A stretch of DNA of 64,000 bases from Bordetella trematum (lineage in GTDB: Bacteria; Pseudomonadota; Gammaproteobacteria; Burkholderiales; Burkholderiaceae_B), in assembly GCF_900078335.1 (NCBI RefSeq), contig NZ_FKBR01000045.1, forward strand, positions 1-64,000. Reading direction: 5' to 3'. The translations under genes were made by a program, and so were the position numbers. The notes beneath the pieces were generated by a model that saw nothing but the letters and a program-made list of their open reading frames with translations, ran no database searches and had not been told where the DNA came from. Below are positions 15,916 through 27,458 of this stretch, in pieces (within the stretch, counting starts at the first letter, position 1; every line of letters starts with the position of its first letter).

Positions 15916-16587
15916 ATGCGAGTACTTGTAATCGAAGACGACACGACCCTGGGCCACGCGCTGCAGGAGTTCCTGTCCGACCAGGGGTATGCCGTCGACT
16001 GGCTCACCGAGGGCGATAAGGTTCGCGGAGCGCTGGCGGGGCTTTCCTATGACCTGCTGTTGCTGGATCTGAATCTGCCCGGGCTCAGCGGGCTGGAGGT
16101 ATTGCGCCAGCTGCGTCAGGAAGGCAATCAGGTGCCGGTGCTGATTCTCACTGCGCGCGATGGCCTGGATGACCGCGTTGCCGGTCTCGATGCCGGCGCC
16201 GATGACTACGTGACCAAACCCTTCGATCTGCCCGAGCTGGCTGCGCGTGTGCGCGCCCTGGGACGCAGGCGTGCCGGCCAGGCTCAGCCGCAGATCGAGG
16301 CCGGCCCTCTGGTGTTCGATACGGTCGGGCGCGAGGTTCGCGCCAATGGTCACCGGCTGGCCCTGTCGGTACGCGAGCTGTCGGTGCTGGAGATGCTGAT
16401 GGCACGCGTGGGTCGGGTGGTCACCAAGCGCCAGATCGTCAATTCCCTGTCTGCCTGGGATGCCGATTTCAGCGAAAATGCGGTCGAAGTCTACGTATAT
16501 CGTCTGCGCAAGCGCCTCGAAGGGACGGGCGCCAGCATCCAGACGGTGCGCGGCTTCGGCTATATGCTGGATGTCGAGGCCGCCTAG
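15916..16587 (+). CDS. OmpR/PhoB-type response regulator
   Basis: A 223-residue two-domain regulator. The receiver (1-115) has the acidic pair ED at 7-8, the phospho-acceptor D51 in LLLLDLNLPG, T/S in LTARDG and K in YVTKPFDLPEL. The winged-helix output domain (about 125-220) ends with ENAVEVYVYRLRKRLEG...TVRGFGYML. It most resembles the TctD/QseB subgroup. It sits 37 bases before a histidine kinase gene and, with it, upstream of and overlapping kup. The signal and targets are unknown; potassium uptake is suggested only by context. Confidence 0.93.
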   Translation: MRVLVIEDDTTLGHALQEFLSDQGYAVDWLTEGDKVRGALAGLSYDLLLLDLNLPGLSGLEVLRQLRQEGNQVPVLILTARDGLDDRVAGLDAGADDYVTKPFDLPELAARVRALGRRRAGQAQPQIEAGPLVFDTVGREVRANGHRLALSVRELSVLEMLMARVGRVVTKRQIVNSLSAWDADFSENAVEVYVYRLRKRLEGTGASIQTVRGFGYMLDVEAA

Positions 16588-16624
16588 GCCTTGCGCGCCT
16601 TTGCCGTGCTGCTGAGACACCTTC

Positions 16625-17758
16625 ATGACAGCGCCCCGGCCTGATCCTTCCGGCGAGTCCTCGGGCTGGCATCTGCCAGCCGGCTCGCTGGCGCGCCGTC
16701 TGGTGCTGCGCCTGATGCCGCCCATCATGTTCCTGGTGCTGCTGGACCTGGCTGGAACCTGGGTCATCACCCACAAGATCGACATGGCTGTCTGGATGCT
16801 GGAGGATTTCTTCTGGCTGATGGTGGTTGGACAGCTCCTGTTGATGGTTCTGTGCGCGGTGGTGATCGTGAAGGGGGTGCGGTCGGGCCTGCGGTCGGTG
16901 CAGGATCTGTCACAGGAAATACGCCAGCGCTCCATCGACGATATGCAGCCGATGGCGGTGCAGGGGCTGCCCGCCGAGATTGCGACGCTGGTCACGCACA
17001 TCAATGATCTGCTGCTGCGGCTGGACGCCTCGCTGGCGGCGCAGCGACGTTTCATCGGCCACGCGGCGCACCAGTTGCGCACCCCCTTGAGCGGCCTGCG
17101 TCTGGAGTCCGAGCTGATGCTGGCGCGGCCTTTGCCGGAGGATGTGCGGGCCCGTGCCGAACGTATCAAGGCGGTCAGCGATCGCATGATCCGGCTGGGG
17201 CAGCAGTTGCTGGTGCTGGCGCGCGCCGATCCGAATGCAAGGCCGCAGGATGGCTTCGTCAGGCTGGATCTGTGCGAGTGGGTGCGGGCCAGCGGCGCCG
17301 AATGGATTCCTCGCGTGCACGCCGCGCAGATGGAGATGGACCTGTTCGCGCCGGAGGATCCGGTATGGGTCGACGGCGATCCGCTGCTATTGGACGAACT
17401 GTTGGGCAATCTGATCGACAATGCCCTGCGCTATGGCGGGCCGCAAGCGCGTATCCGTTTGACTGTAAGCGAGAATCCGCCCACGCTGGCCATCGAGGAT
17501 GATGGTCCGGGCATCGCGCCGGGTGACCAGGAGCGGGTGTTCGAGGCGTTCTACCGCTCGCCGCTGACGCGCAGCGAAGGCTCGGGCCTGGGGCTGGCGA
17601 TCGTGCGCGAAATCGCGCATGCGCACGGTGCATGGTGGCGCTTGAGCAGCCGTCCGGCTTTCGCCGGTACGCGCATCACGGTGGTGTTCCCCGGGCCCCG
17701 CAAGGGGGCCCAGCTTTCGCGCCAGGATCCTTTCAATGTCTCTGTCTCCAACGACTGA
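16625..17758 (+). CDS. sensor histidine kinase with almost no periplasmic domain
   Basis: A 377-residue TctE/QseC-like kinase. Two membrane segments at about residues 30-50 and 60-83 are separated by only a few residues (THKIDMAVWMLED), so there is no periplasmic sensor domain. A HAMP-like linker follows; the phospho-accepting histidine is H149 in HAAHQLRTPL. The ATPase domain has NLIDNALRYG (N box), DDGPGIA (G1) and GSGLGLAIV (G2). The signal is probably sensed in or near the membrane. The last 23 bases overlap the start of kup, so the two genes are very likely cotranscribed and translationally coupled. Confidence 0.93.
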   Translation: MTAPRPDPSGESSGWHLPAGSLARRLVLRLMPPIMFLVLLDLAGTWVITHKIDMAVWMLEDFFWLMVVGQLLLMVLCAVVIVKGVRSGLRSVQDLSQEIRQRSIDDMQPMAVQGLPAEIATLVTHINDLLLRLDASLAAQRRFIGHAAHQLRTPLSGLRLESELMLARPLPEDVRARAERIKAVSDRMIRLGQQLLVLARADPNARPQDGFVRLDLCEWVRASGAEWIPRVHAAQMEMDLFAPEDPVWVDGDPLLLDELLGNLIDNALRYGGPQARIRLTVSENPPTLAIEDDGPGIAPGDQERVFEAFYRSPLTRSEGSGLGLAIVREIAHAHGAWWRLSSRPAFAGTRITVVFPGPRKGAQLSRQDPFNVSVSND

Positions 17759-19616
17759 CCGCAGCCGTTCTTTTGGTCTGATGCTGGGCGCCTTGGGGGT
17801 GGTCTATGGCGATATCGGCACCAGCCCCCTGTACACCCTGCGTGCCTGCCTGGCGATGTTCGACAGCCTGCAGCCCGACCATATCCTGGGGGTGCTGTCC
17901 ATTCTGTTCTGGCTGCTGATGGTGGTGGTGTCGTTCAAGTACGTGACGCTGGTGCTGCGGGCCGACAACCGCGGCGAGGGCGGCACGCTGGCGCTGCTTG
18001 AGCTGGCAGTGCGCGGCCGCCAGGGCCGGGGTCGCAGCGGGCTCATCATGTTGGGCATCTTCGGCGCGGCGCTGTTCTATGGCGACAGCATGATTACGCC
18101 GGCGATCTCCGTGCTGTCGGCTATCGAAGGGATCGGCGTGGTATCGCACACGCTGGATCACTGGGTGGTGCCGTTGGCGCTGCTGGTGCTGATCGGCCTA
18201 TTTTCCATCCAGTCGCGTGGCACGGCCCTGGTGGGGCGCCTGTTCGGCCCGGTGATGGCGCTCTGGTTCGTGACGCTGGCCTTGCTGGGCCTTTGGCAGA
18301 TCAGCCTGGCGCCGCAGGTGTTGCAGGCCTTGAATCCGGTATGGGGGCTGCGTCTGGTGGCCAGCCACCCGCTGATGAGCTTCCTGCTGCTGGGCGCCGT
18401 CGTGCTGGCGCTGACCGGCGCCGAAGCCCTGTACGCCGATATGGGGCACTTCGGCCGCCCGGCCATCCGACGCGCCTGGTTCGCGCTGGTGCTTCCGGCA
18501 CTGACGCTGTGCTACCTGGGCCAGGGCGCGCTGCTGCTGCGCGACCCCACCGCCATCCGCAATCCCTTTTTTCTGATGGCTCCGCAGTGGGGCACGGCCG
18601 CCTTGGTCGGCCTGGCCACGGTGGCGACGGTGGTGGCCTCGCAGGCTGTGATTTCCGGGGCGTTTTCCGTGACGCGCCAAGCCGTGCAGCTGGGCTTTTG
18701 GCCGCGCATGCGGGTGCTGCATACATCGGCGACCGAGCAGGGGCAGATCTATCTGCCGCAGGTCAATGCCCTGTTGCTGTGCGCCGTGCTGGCGCTGGTG
18801 CTGTTGTTCCAGAACTCCGAGAGTCTGGCAGCCGCCTACGGTTTCGCCGTCACCGGCACCATGCTCACCACCTCGGTGCTGGCCTTCGCCGTGCTGCCGC
18901 GCGGCACGGCGGGCGGACGGCGCCTCTTGTGGCTGTTGGTGCTGAGCCTGCTGCTGGCGGTGGATGTGCTGCTGTTCGGCGCCAATCTGTTCAAGATCCA
19001 CGAGGGGGGCTGGATGCCCTTGCTGGTGGGCGTGGTGGTATTCACGCTCATGATGACCTGGCGGCGTGGCCGCCAGATCCTCACCGAACAGCAGGCGCGC
19101 GATCGCCAGCCGCTGGCGGAGTTCATGGAGCAGCTGGAGGCCTATCCTCCTGCGCGCGTGCCCGGCACGGCGGTGTTCATGACGCTGAACGTGGAGAACG
19201 TTCCGCCGGCGTTGCTGCACAATCTGAAGCACAACAAGGTGCTGCACGAGCACGTGGTGTTTCTGGCCATCCGGGTGGCGGATGTGCCTTATATCGCCGC
19301 GGAAGAGCGCTTCCAGGTGACCCGGGTGAGCGCCTCGGCCTGGCAGGTCGTGGTTCAGTACGGTTTCAAGGAGGATCCGGATGTGCCGGGCGTGATGCGG
19401 CTGGTGGCCGAGGCCTATCCGGAGCTGGATCTCGAGCCGATGCGCACCTCGTACTTCCTGTCGCGCCAGACGGTGGTGGCGGCCCACCGGGCGGCGTTGC
19501 CGCGCTGGCGCCGGGCGCTGTTCGCTTTCCTGGCGCGCAACTCGACCCGTTCCACGATGTATTTCAAGATTCCGCCCAATCGTGTGGTCGAGATGGGCAT
19601 GCAGGTCGAGCTCTAG
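17736..19616 (+). CDS. kup: Kup-family low-affinity potassium uptake protein
   Basis: A 626-residue K+/H+ symporter, close to the family length of about 620. The N-terminal block GALGVVYGDIGTSPLYTLR is the family signature. About twelve membrane helices span residues 15-430, including FYGDSMITPAISVLSAIEG and GAEALYADMGHFG; a cytoplasmic C-terminal domain follows (about 440-626) with GTAVFMTLNVENVPPALLHNLKHNK. The ATG lies inside the end of the kinase gene. Expected role is potassium accumulation, especially at low pH or osmotic stress. Confidence 0.95.
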   Translation: MSLSPTTDRSRSFGLMLGALGVVYGDIGTSPLYTLRACLAMFDSLQPDHILGVLSILFWLLMVVVSFKYVTLVLRADNRGEGGTLALLELAVRGRQGRGRSGLIMLGIFGAALFYGDSMITPAISVLSAIEGIGVVSHTLDHWVVPLALLVLIGLFSIQSRGTALVGRLFGPVMALWFVTLALLGLWQISLAPQVLQALNPVWGLRLVASHPLMSFLLLGAVVLALTGAEALYADMGHFGRPAIRRAWFALVLPALTLCYLGQGALLLRDPTAIRNPFFLMAPQWGTAALVGLATVATVVASQAVISGAFSVTRQAVQLGFWPRMRVLHTSATEQGQIYLPQVNALLLCAVLALVLLFQNSESLAAAYGFAVTGTMLTTSVLAFAVLPRGTAGGRRLLWLLVLSLLLAVDVLLFGANLFKIHEGGWMPLLVGVVVFTLMMTWRRGRQILTEQQARDRQPLAEFMEQLEAYPPARVPGTAVFMTLNVENVPPALLHNLKHNKVLHEHVVFLAIRVADVPYIAAEERFQVTRVSASAWQVVVQYGFKEDPDVPGVMRLVAEAYPELDLEPMRTSYFLSRQTVVAAHRAALPRWRRALFAFLARNSTRSTMYFKIPPNRVVEMGMQVEL

Positions 19617-20369
19617 GCGGTTCGGGTGATGGTTGCCTATTCGCCGCGCCGGGCGCGGTTGGATCACCCAGTGGACTATCGGCCTTTGTCTCAGGTGCGG
19701 TCAGACCAATACACCCATATGATCCGGTTCGTTGGTTCATCGGCCGCGGCGTAGCGCGCACAGGCGTATGCCGTGGCGGGTGGCGGACATCTGTATTTGG
19801 GAGTCAGTGCTGTCGGCTGCGTCATGGCCGCAGCGGGTATCGTTGCCGGGCGGGACTTTGCCGGGCACGGAAGTGGGTGGACAGTGAGGAAGCGGTGCAA
19901 GGCCTTGCAGGCTTTGCTGCGCGACCGCACAGGGAGTACGCGACACACCAGGGCAATGCACTGCGTGCTTGCCTTGCTGCGTTGGAGGCATTACGCCACG
20001 AGGAGGTGGCTGTGCCGATGACCGGCAAGAGAATGCAGCACACAGTCAGTGCAAGGCGCGGGTGAGTCATCAGGCAAAGGCGGTCTTGGCCGCGGGTGAT
20101 CCCCGCGGGGCACCGTCGCTGTCGTGATCGCGCTGCGTGTGAGCGGGCTGCTGGCAGCCCGCAGGCGGGTGGGCTCCTTTCCGTTGGCCGATGACAGCCG
20201 GCGGGACGTCGAATCCGGGGCGCAGACCCTGCGCCTGGCCGCTATCCGTGTCTGTGAAGACAGGCCGCTTTACCCCTGCGTGCTGGCGCATCCTGCGCAA
20301 CGGCAACCGCCGGCATCTGCCTCCCGAACACGGATCCCATTTTTCATCAGAAAAGCAAGGAGGCTTTTT
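19617..20369. other. 753-base region with no convincing intact gene
   Basis: The largest gene-poor stretch in the window. It keeps GC-rich, partly coding-like composition, but every frame is broken. Two fragments look least random: about 19773-19880 in one plus frame (MAGGGHLYLGVSAVGCVMAAAGIVAGRDF, given here in two parts: MAGGGHLYLGVSAVG and CVMAAAGIVAGRDF) and about 19880-20065 in another (AVQGLAGFAA, then NALRACLAALEALRHEEV). They could be pieces of a frameshifted remnant. I recognise no family. The region ends with AAGGAGG at 20357-20363, the ribosome-binding site of hpaH. Confidence 0.4.
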
Positions 20370-21176
20370 ATGACGCTCGACGTCACGACTATCGATGCCA
20401 TTGCCCGGCGTCTGCACGAAGCAGAACGCAGCCGCCAGCAGATCCGCCAGCCGTCGCTGGATCACCCCGAGATGGATATCGCCGATGCCTATGCGGTGCA
20501 GCGTCGCTGGGTGGAGTTGAAAATCGCCGAAGGGCGCCGTTTGGTTGGCCACAAGATCGGCCTGACTTCGCGCGCCATGCAGCTGTCGTCGCAGATCGAT
20601 GAGCCGGATTTCGGCGCTTTGCTTGATGACATGCTGTTCGAGGATGGCTCGACCATCCCGAGCGATCGCTTCATCGTGCCGCGCCTGGAGGTCGAGCTGG
20701 CCTTCATCCTGGACAAGCCGCTGCGCGGTCCGGGCGTGACGCTGTTCGACGTGCTGGATGCGGTGCGTTATGTCACGCCCGCGTTGGAAATCATCGATGC
20801 CCGTTCGCATCAGATAGACCCCGAGTCGCGTCGCCCGCGCAAAGTGTTCGACACCATTTCCGACAATGCGGCCAATGCCGGCGTGGTGATGGGAGGGCGT
20901 CCCGTGCGGGTTCACGACGTGGACCTGCGCTGGGTCGGCGCCATCCTGTCGCGCAATGCCGTGATCGAGGAGACGGGGCTGGCCGCCGGCGTCCTGAATC
21001 ATCCGGCCAATGGTGTGGTCTGGCTGGCCAACCGTCTGGCCGCCTATGGCGTCGAACTGGAGGCGGGCCAGATCATACTGAGCGGTTCGTTCACGCGTCC
21101 GGTGTTCGCCGAGCGCGGCGATACCTTCCATGTCGATTACGGCCCCCTGGGCGCCGTGGCCTGCCGCTTCGCCTGA
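20370..21176 (+). CDS. hpaH: 2-oxo-hept-4-ene-1,7-dioate hydratase (HpaH)
   Basis: A 268-residue member of the fumarylacetoacetase-like hydratase family, matching the usual 267-residue HpaH. It adds water to 2-oxo-hept-4-ene-1,7-dioate in the homoprotocatechuate (4-hydroxyphenylacetate) meta-cleavage pathway. Conserved blocks are [41 protein letters not shown] and [16 protein letters not shown] 20370 has AAGGAGG seven bases upstream; the open frame extends further left but without family similarity. hpaI follows after 11 bases. The related enzyme 2-hydroxypentadienoate hydratase is a less likely alternative. Confidence 0.92.
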   Translation: MTLDVTTIDAIARRLHEAERSRQQIRQPSLDHPEMDIADAYAVQRRWVELKIAEGRRLVGHKIGLTSRAMQLSSQIDEPDFGALLDDMLFEDGSTIPSDRFIVPRLEVELAFILDKPLRGPGVTLFDVLDAVRYVTPALEIIDARSHQIDPESRRPRKVFDTISDNAANAGVVMGGRPVRVHDVDLRWVGAILSRNAVIEETGLAAGVLNHPANGVVWLANRLAAYGVELEAGQIILSGSFTRPVFAERGDTFHVDYGPLGAVACRFA

Positions 21177-21187
21177 GGAGAGCGATC

Positions 21188-22003
21188 ATGAAGACTCCGG
21201 TCAATACCTTCAAGGCCGCGCTGGCTCGCGGCGAACATCAGCTCGGCCTGTGGCTCGGGCTGGCCAGCCCCTACAGCGCCGAAGTCGTGGCCGGCGCCGG
21301 TTTCGACTGGCTGCTGATCGACAGCGAACACGCACCCAACACGCTGGATACGATCCTGGCGCAACTGCAGGTGCTGGCCGCCTATCCGGTCGAGCCGGTG
21401 GTGCGCCCGGGCTGGAACGATCCGGTCGAGATCAAGCGTCTGCTGGATATCGGTGCGCGCACGTTGCTGGTGCCTATGATCCAGAGCGGCGAAGAAGCCG
21501 CCGCCGCCGTGGCCGCCACGCGTTATCCGCCTGCCGGCATCCGCGGCGTGGGCAGCGCTCTGGCGCGCGCCTCGCGCTGGAACCGTCTGCCGGACTACCT
21601 GCATGAGGCCAATGACAGCATGTGCGTGCTGGTGCAGGTCGAGACCCGTCGCGGCATCGAGGCGCTGGACGAGATCTGCGCCGTTGATGGCGTGGAAGGG
21701 GTTTTCATCGGCCCGGCGGATCTGGCTGCGGACTATGGTCACCTGGGCAATCCGGGCGCTGTGCGCGAAATCATCGAGCAGGCCCTGGCGCGCATCCGTT
21801 CGCATGGCAAGGCTGCAGGCATCCTGATGGGCGACGCCGCGATGGCGGATCACTACCGTAGCTGCGGCAGCCTGTTCACCGCTGTCGGGGTGGATGCAAC
21901 GTTGCTTGCGCGTGCGGCTGAGGCCCTGGCGGCGCGTCATCGGGCAGCGCCCGAAGCAGCGTCCAAGCTTGCCGAAGGCGCGGGCAAGGGCGGGGTCTAT
22001 TAA
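21188..22003 (+). CDS. hpaI: 4-hydroxy-2-oxoheptanedioate aldolase (HpaI)
   Basis: A 271-residue metal-dependent class II aldolase of the HpcH/HpaI family. It cleaves 4-hydroxy-2-oxoheptane-1,7-dioate to pyruvate and succinic semialdehyde, the step after HpaH. Motifs include [11 protein letters not shown] (catalytic His region), [40 protein letters not shown], and [14 protein letters not shown] with [13 protein letters not shown] (metal and pyruvate binding). GAGGAGAG precedes ATG 21188. It forms a two-gene operon with hpaH; no ring-cleavage genes are in the window. Confidence 0.93.
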   Translation: MKTPVNTFKAALARGEHQLGLWLGLASPYSAEVVAGAGFDWLLIDSEHAPNTLDTILAQLQVLAAYPVEPVVRPGWNDPVEIKRLLDIGARTLLVPMIQSGEEAAAAVAATRYPPAGIRGVGSALARASRWNRLPDYLHEANDSMCVLVQVETRRGIEALDEICAVDGVEGVFIGPADLAADYGHLGNPGAVREIIEQALARIRSHGKAAGILMGDAAMADHYRSCGSLFTAVGVDATLLARAAEALAARHRAAPEAASKLAEGAGKGGVY

Positions 22004-22098
22004 GTAAATAGGATCCCCGGCGGGGGCTGCAGCGTGGCCCTCGCGCATCCCTGATGCTTGCCGGCGCGGCCAGACCGCAGACGGATCCGGCATCCAGA

Positions 22099-22134
22099 TA
22101 AAAAAACCCCTCATCCGCTTGGGCGGATGAGGGG
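22099..22134 (-). terminator. terminator of argG
   Basis: Twelve-base-pair perfect stem (CCCCTCATCCGC / GCGGATGAGGGG) with a TTGG loop. Seven A residues at its left become a T tract on the minus strand, so it ends the argG transcript; it may also slow hpaHI transcripts. Confidence 0.92.
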
Positions 22135-22161
22135 TCGTGAGGCGCCGGAAACGGCGCTTTA

Positions 22162-24551
<2,390 letters not shown>

Positions 24552-24907
24552 GGTGATGTCGCAGGTCGTTTGATTGGTGGCGTCGCTCGTGGCGGCGTCA
24601 CGCTTTTGATTATGCTTGTTCGGCCAGGAGCGGGCGGGGCAGGTTCGCCTGGTGGCGGCCTCGCCCGGGAACGGTCGCGCGCAGCCGCCCTGATCGTACG
24701 CCTGCCGCCAGGGGCGGCACGGGCGTTTCCAGGAAAGCCAAAGGCGAACGCATTGCGGTGTCCTCCACGCAAAACCGGTGTTGCGGCCCCTCATTTGGGG
24801 CAATGAGACAGGCCAAAGGATCAATCATATACAATTCGCGGCGCGGGGCGCATGTTTGAGACGCGGCCGATCCGGCGTCCGCGCGCGCACCCCGTTGTGA
24901 AGATCTC
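24552..24907. promoter_or_regulatory. 356-base divergent region between argF and the DUF3579 gene
   Basis: No gene is supported. A plus-strand -10-like TACAAT lies at 24830-24835, about 70 bases before the DUF3579 start, and a small dyad CTCATT/AATGAG is at about 24790-24807. The argF promoter should read leftward from here, but no clear -35/-10 pair or ArgR box was recognised. Confidence 0.4.
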
Positions 24908-25198
24908 ATGACAACTCGCGTCAAACAATTCGTTATTCACGGTGTCACCGAGAGCGGTGCCCGTTTCCGGCCCAGTGACTGGGCCGAACGCCTGGCCGGC
25001 GTGATGGCCCAGTTCCGTCCGCCTGGCAGTGTCGGGAACCACCTGACCTACTCGCCGTATGTCCTGCCCGTCGTGATCGACGGCGTGCGCGGGATCGTGG
25101 TCGATCAGCGTTTGCGTGAGCTTGAGCCGTTGGCTTACAAGTTCGTGGTCGATTTTGCCCGCGACAATGGGCTGAAGACCGAGGAGAGAGAGGTTTAG
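24908..25198 (+). CDS. DUF3579 family protein
   Basis: A 96-residue soluble protein of unknown function. It matches the compact DUF3579 family of betaproteobacteria: VKQFVIHGVTESGARFRPSDWAERL at the start (shown here in pieces: VKQFVIHGVTES, then FRPSDWAERL), FRPPGSVG, YSPYVLPVVIDGVR and the C-terminal LEPLAYKFVVDFARDN. The family gene is commonly found beside argF in this group, as here in divergent orientation. Whether it takes part in arginine metabolism is not known. Confidence 0.88.
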   Translation: MTTRVKQFVIHGVTESGARFRPSDWAERLAGVMAQFRPPGSVGNHLTYSPYVLPVVIDGVRGIVVDQRLRELEPLAYKFVVDFARDNGLKTEEREV

Positions 25199-25249
25199 GA
25201 CGTCACCGCCCCGACCTGGCTGGGCCGGGGCGTGCCTGCCTCTGCGGGC

Positions 25250-26203
25250 TCAGACGGGCGTGATGACCTTGCCGGTGGCGAAGTAGGCCGCCAGGTTGTC
25301 CAGCATCAGGTTCTCCATGGCCAGGCGCGTTTCGTAGGTGGCGCTGCCGATATGCGGCAGCACGACGGTCTGCTCGCTCTGGCGCAGGAATTCAGGCACC
25401 TTGGGCTCGTGCTCGAAGACATCGAGCGCGGCAAAGCCGAGGCCGCCCGTGGCCAGCAGGTCCGTCATGGCGGCCTCGTCGATGACGGGCCCGCGCGCAA
25501 TGTTGACCACGATGCCCTTGGGCCCCAGGGCCTGGAGGGCTTCGCGGCCCACCAGGTGACGGGTCTCGGGGCCGCCGACGGTGGCGATCACCAGGAAGTC
25601 TGCCCACTCGGCCAGCTCGGTGAGGTTGGCCGCGTAGCCGTAGGGCATGTCATTGCGTTGGCGGCGATTGTGGTAGCGGACTTCCATGTCGAAGCCGGCG
25701 CCGCGCCGTGCGATGGCTTCACCGATGCGGCCCAGGCCGACAATGCCCAGCTTCTTGCCGCTGACACGCATGCCCAGCGGAATGCTGCCGTGCACCTGGC
25801 CCCATTGGCCTGCGCGTACGAAACGTTCGCCCTGGCCCATGCGGCGGGCTGCCGAGATCAGCAAACCCCAGGCCAGGTCGGCCACGCAGTCGGTCAGCAC
25901 ATCCGGCGTGTTGCTGACCTGCACGCCGCGCTGGCGGGCAGCCTCGACGTCGATGGTTTCGTAGCCGACGCCCCAGCTGCAGATGGCACGCAGATCCGGC
26001 AGGGCCTCGATCAGGCTGGCCGGCGCACCGGCGTTGGCCGAGGTGACCAGAGCGGTCACGCCGCGGGCCTGTTCGCCCAGGGCGGCGGCGCCGCCCGGGT
26101 GTTTCCAGAGCTCGATGACCTCGTAGGTGTCGGCCAGGCGCTGGTTGGCCGAAGGGGAGCCGGCCAGCGAGCCGACCTGGATGATGCGTTGCTTGGATGT
26201 CAT
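25250..26203 (-). CDS. D-isomer-specific 2-hydroxyacid dehydrogenase
   Basis: A 317-residue NAD(P)H-dependent oxidoreductase like GhrB and hydroxypyruvate/2-ketogluconate reductases. The Rossmann motif is LGIVGLGRIGEAIARRG at about residues 145-161, and the catalytic set is visible as NIARGPVIDE (Arg), FEHEPKVP (Glu) and LPHIGSAT (His). Start ATG 26203 gives MTSKQRIIQVGSL; the longer frame has no similarity. It lies next to a Bug binding-protein gene in a sugar-acid cluster, so reduction of a 2-oxo-sugar acid or a related oxoacid is likely. Confidence 0.9.
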   Translation of the reverse strand: MTSKQRIIQVGSLAGSPSANQRLADTYEVIELWKHPGGAAALGEQARGVTALVTSANAGAPASLIEALPDLRAICSWGVGYETIDVEAARQRGVQVSNTPDVLTDCVADLAWGLLISAARRMGQGERFVRAGQWGQVHGSIPLGMRVSGKKLGIVGLGRIGEAIARRGAGFDMEVRYHNRRQRNDMPYGYAANLTELAEWADFLVIATVGGPETRHLVGREALQALGPKGIVVNIARGPVIDEAAMTDLLATGGLGFAALDVFEHEPKVPEFLRQSEQTVVLPHIGSATYETRLAMENLMLDNLAAYFATGKVITPV

Positions 26204-26289
26204 GACCTGTGCTGCATGGTGGATAAAAAGAGAAATGCTACTTGATCCGCCGAGGCGGCCGGCTGTGCGCGACCCTGCCGCCCGGCCGT

Positions 26290-27297
26290 TCAGTCTATCT
26301 TGGCGCCGGACTGCTGGACGACGCGCTCCCATTTGCGCATTTCGTCGGCCTGCAGGCGGGCGAATTCCTGTGGCGTAGTGCTTTTCGGCACGGCTCCCTG
26401 GGCCAGCAACTGAGTCCGCACGTTCTCGCGCGCCAGCGCACGCGCTACATCCGCCTGGATCCGGTCTATCACCGGCTGCGGCGTGCCGGCAGGGGCAAAC
26501 AGGCCGAACCAGCTGGCGGCTTCATAGTCCTTGACCCCGGCCTCTGCCATCGTCGGTACGTCAGGCAGAGCGGGCGAGCGGGTCGCGGTCGTGACCGCCA
26601 GGGGCTGCAGCTTGCCGCTTTTGATGAAACCCATGGAGGAGGGCAGATTGTCGAAAATCAGGTCCGCCGAGCCGGCCATCACGTCGGTGAGCGCCGGGCT
26701 GCTGCCTTTGTAGGGCACATGGGTCATGCGGGTGCCGGTCATGGCCTGGAACAGTTCGCCCGACAGGTGCGTGGAAGTGCCGTTGCCGGAGGAGGCCATG
26801 TTGACCTTGCCCGGATGGGCCTTCAGGTAGGCGATCAGGTCGCTCACGTTGCGAATGCCGTGGCGTTCGGCAAAGGCCGGGTTGATTTCCAGCACATTGG
26901 GCACCGGGATCACCAGGCTGACTGGCGCAAAATCCTTGACCGGATCGTAGGGCAGCTGGGGATAGATATAGGGATTGATGGCATGGGTGCTGACCGTGCC
27001 CATGATCAGGGTGTAGCCGTCATTCTTGGCGCGCGCGGCTTCGGCGGTGCCCACGTTGCCGCCGGCGCCGGCCTTGTTGTCCACCACCACGGCCCGGCCC
27101 CAGTCACGGCCCAGTTCTGCGGCCACGGTGCGAGCCGCGATATCGGTGGTGCCCCCGGCCGGAAAGGGCACGATCAGGCGGACATCGCGTTCGGGATAGG
27201 CCGCCGGCGCGGATTGCGCCTGGGCAAAGGACAGTGGCGCGGCCAGGAAGGCGGCGGCCACGAGCGCGGCGCGGCGCCGCAGTGCGAAGGTGGACAT
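26290..27297 (-). CDS. tripartite tricarboxylate transporter substrate-binding protein (Bug family)
   Basis: A 335-residue periplasmic solute receptor. The signal peptide is at residues 1-26 ([21 protein letters not shown]), and the mature part begins with the family pattern [19 protein letters not shown]. Other Bug motifs are [38 protein letters not shown] and [21 protein letters not shown] precedes ATG 27297. No membrane subunits (TctA/TctB) are nearby, as is common for this expanded family. It is divergent from the DapA-family gene, and the ligand is probably an organic or sugar acid. Confidence 0.93.
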   Translation of the reverse strand: MSTFALRRRAALVAAAFLAAPLSFAQAQSAPAAYPERDVRLIVPFPAGGTTDIAARTVAAELGRDWGRAVVVDNKAGAGGNVGTAEAARAKNDGYTLIMGTVSTHAINPYIYPQLPYDPVKDFAPVSLVIPVPNVLEINPAFAERHGIRNVSDLIAYLKAHPGKVNMASSGNGTSTHLSGELFQAMTGTRMTHVPYKGSSPALTDVMAGSADLIFDNLPSSMGFIKSGKLQPLAVTTATRSPALPDVPTMAEAGVKDYEAASWFGLFAPAGTPQPVIDRIQADVARALARENVRTQLLAQGAVPKSTTPQEFARLQADEMRKWERVVQQSGAKID

Positions 27298-27458
27298 GAG
27301 GTTGTCTCCAGGCGTCTGGCGCCTTTTTTGATGTACCTGTCGGGAATGCACTTGTAAGACAAATATAGGTATGAGTAATATGCTTGTCAATCAAGTTGGC
27401 CGCGGGGGTTCCGCCCTGGGCCGGCGTCATTTTGAGTCTGTCCTGGAGCCTGTTCCTC

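Noticed and set aside
18198-20065. Long plus- and minus-strand frames overlapping kup and the following gap
   Set aside because: Composition of Ala/Arg/Gly or Arg/His/Gln without motifs. The kup frame explains the first part; only the part after 19,617 is discussed as a possible remnant.
20124-20369. N-terminal extension of the hpaH frame
   Set aside because: No family similarity; AAGGAGG at 20357-20363 clearly marks ATG 20370 as the start.
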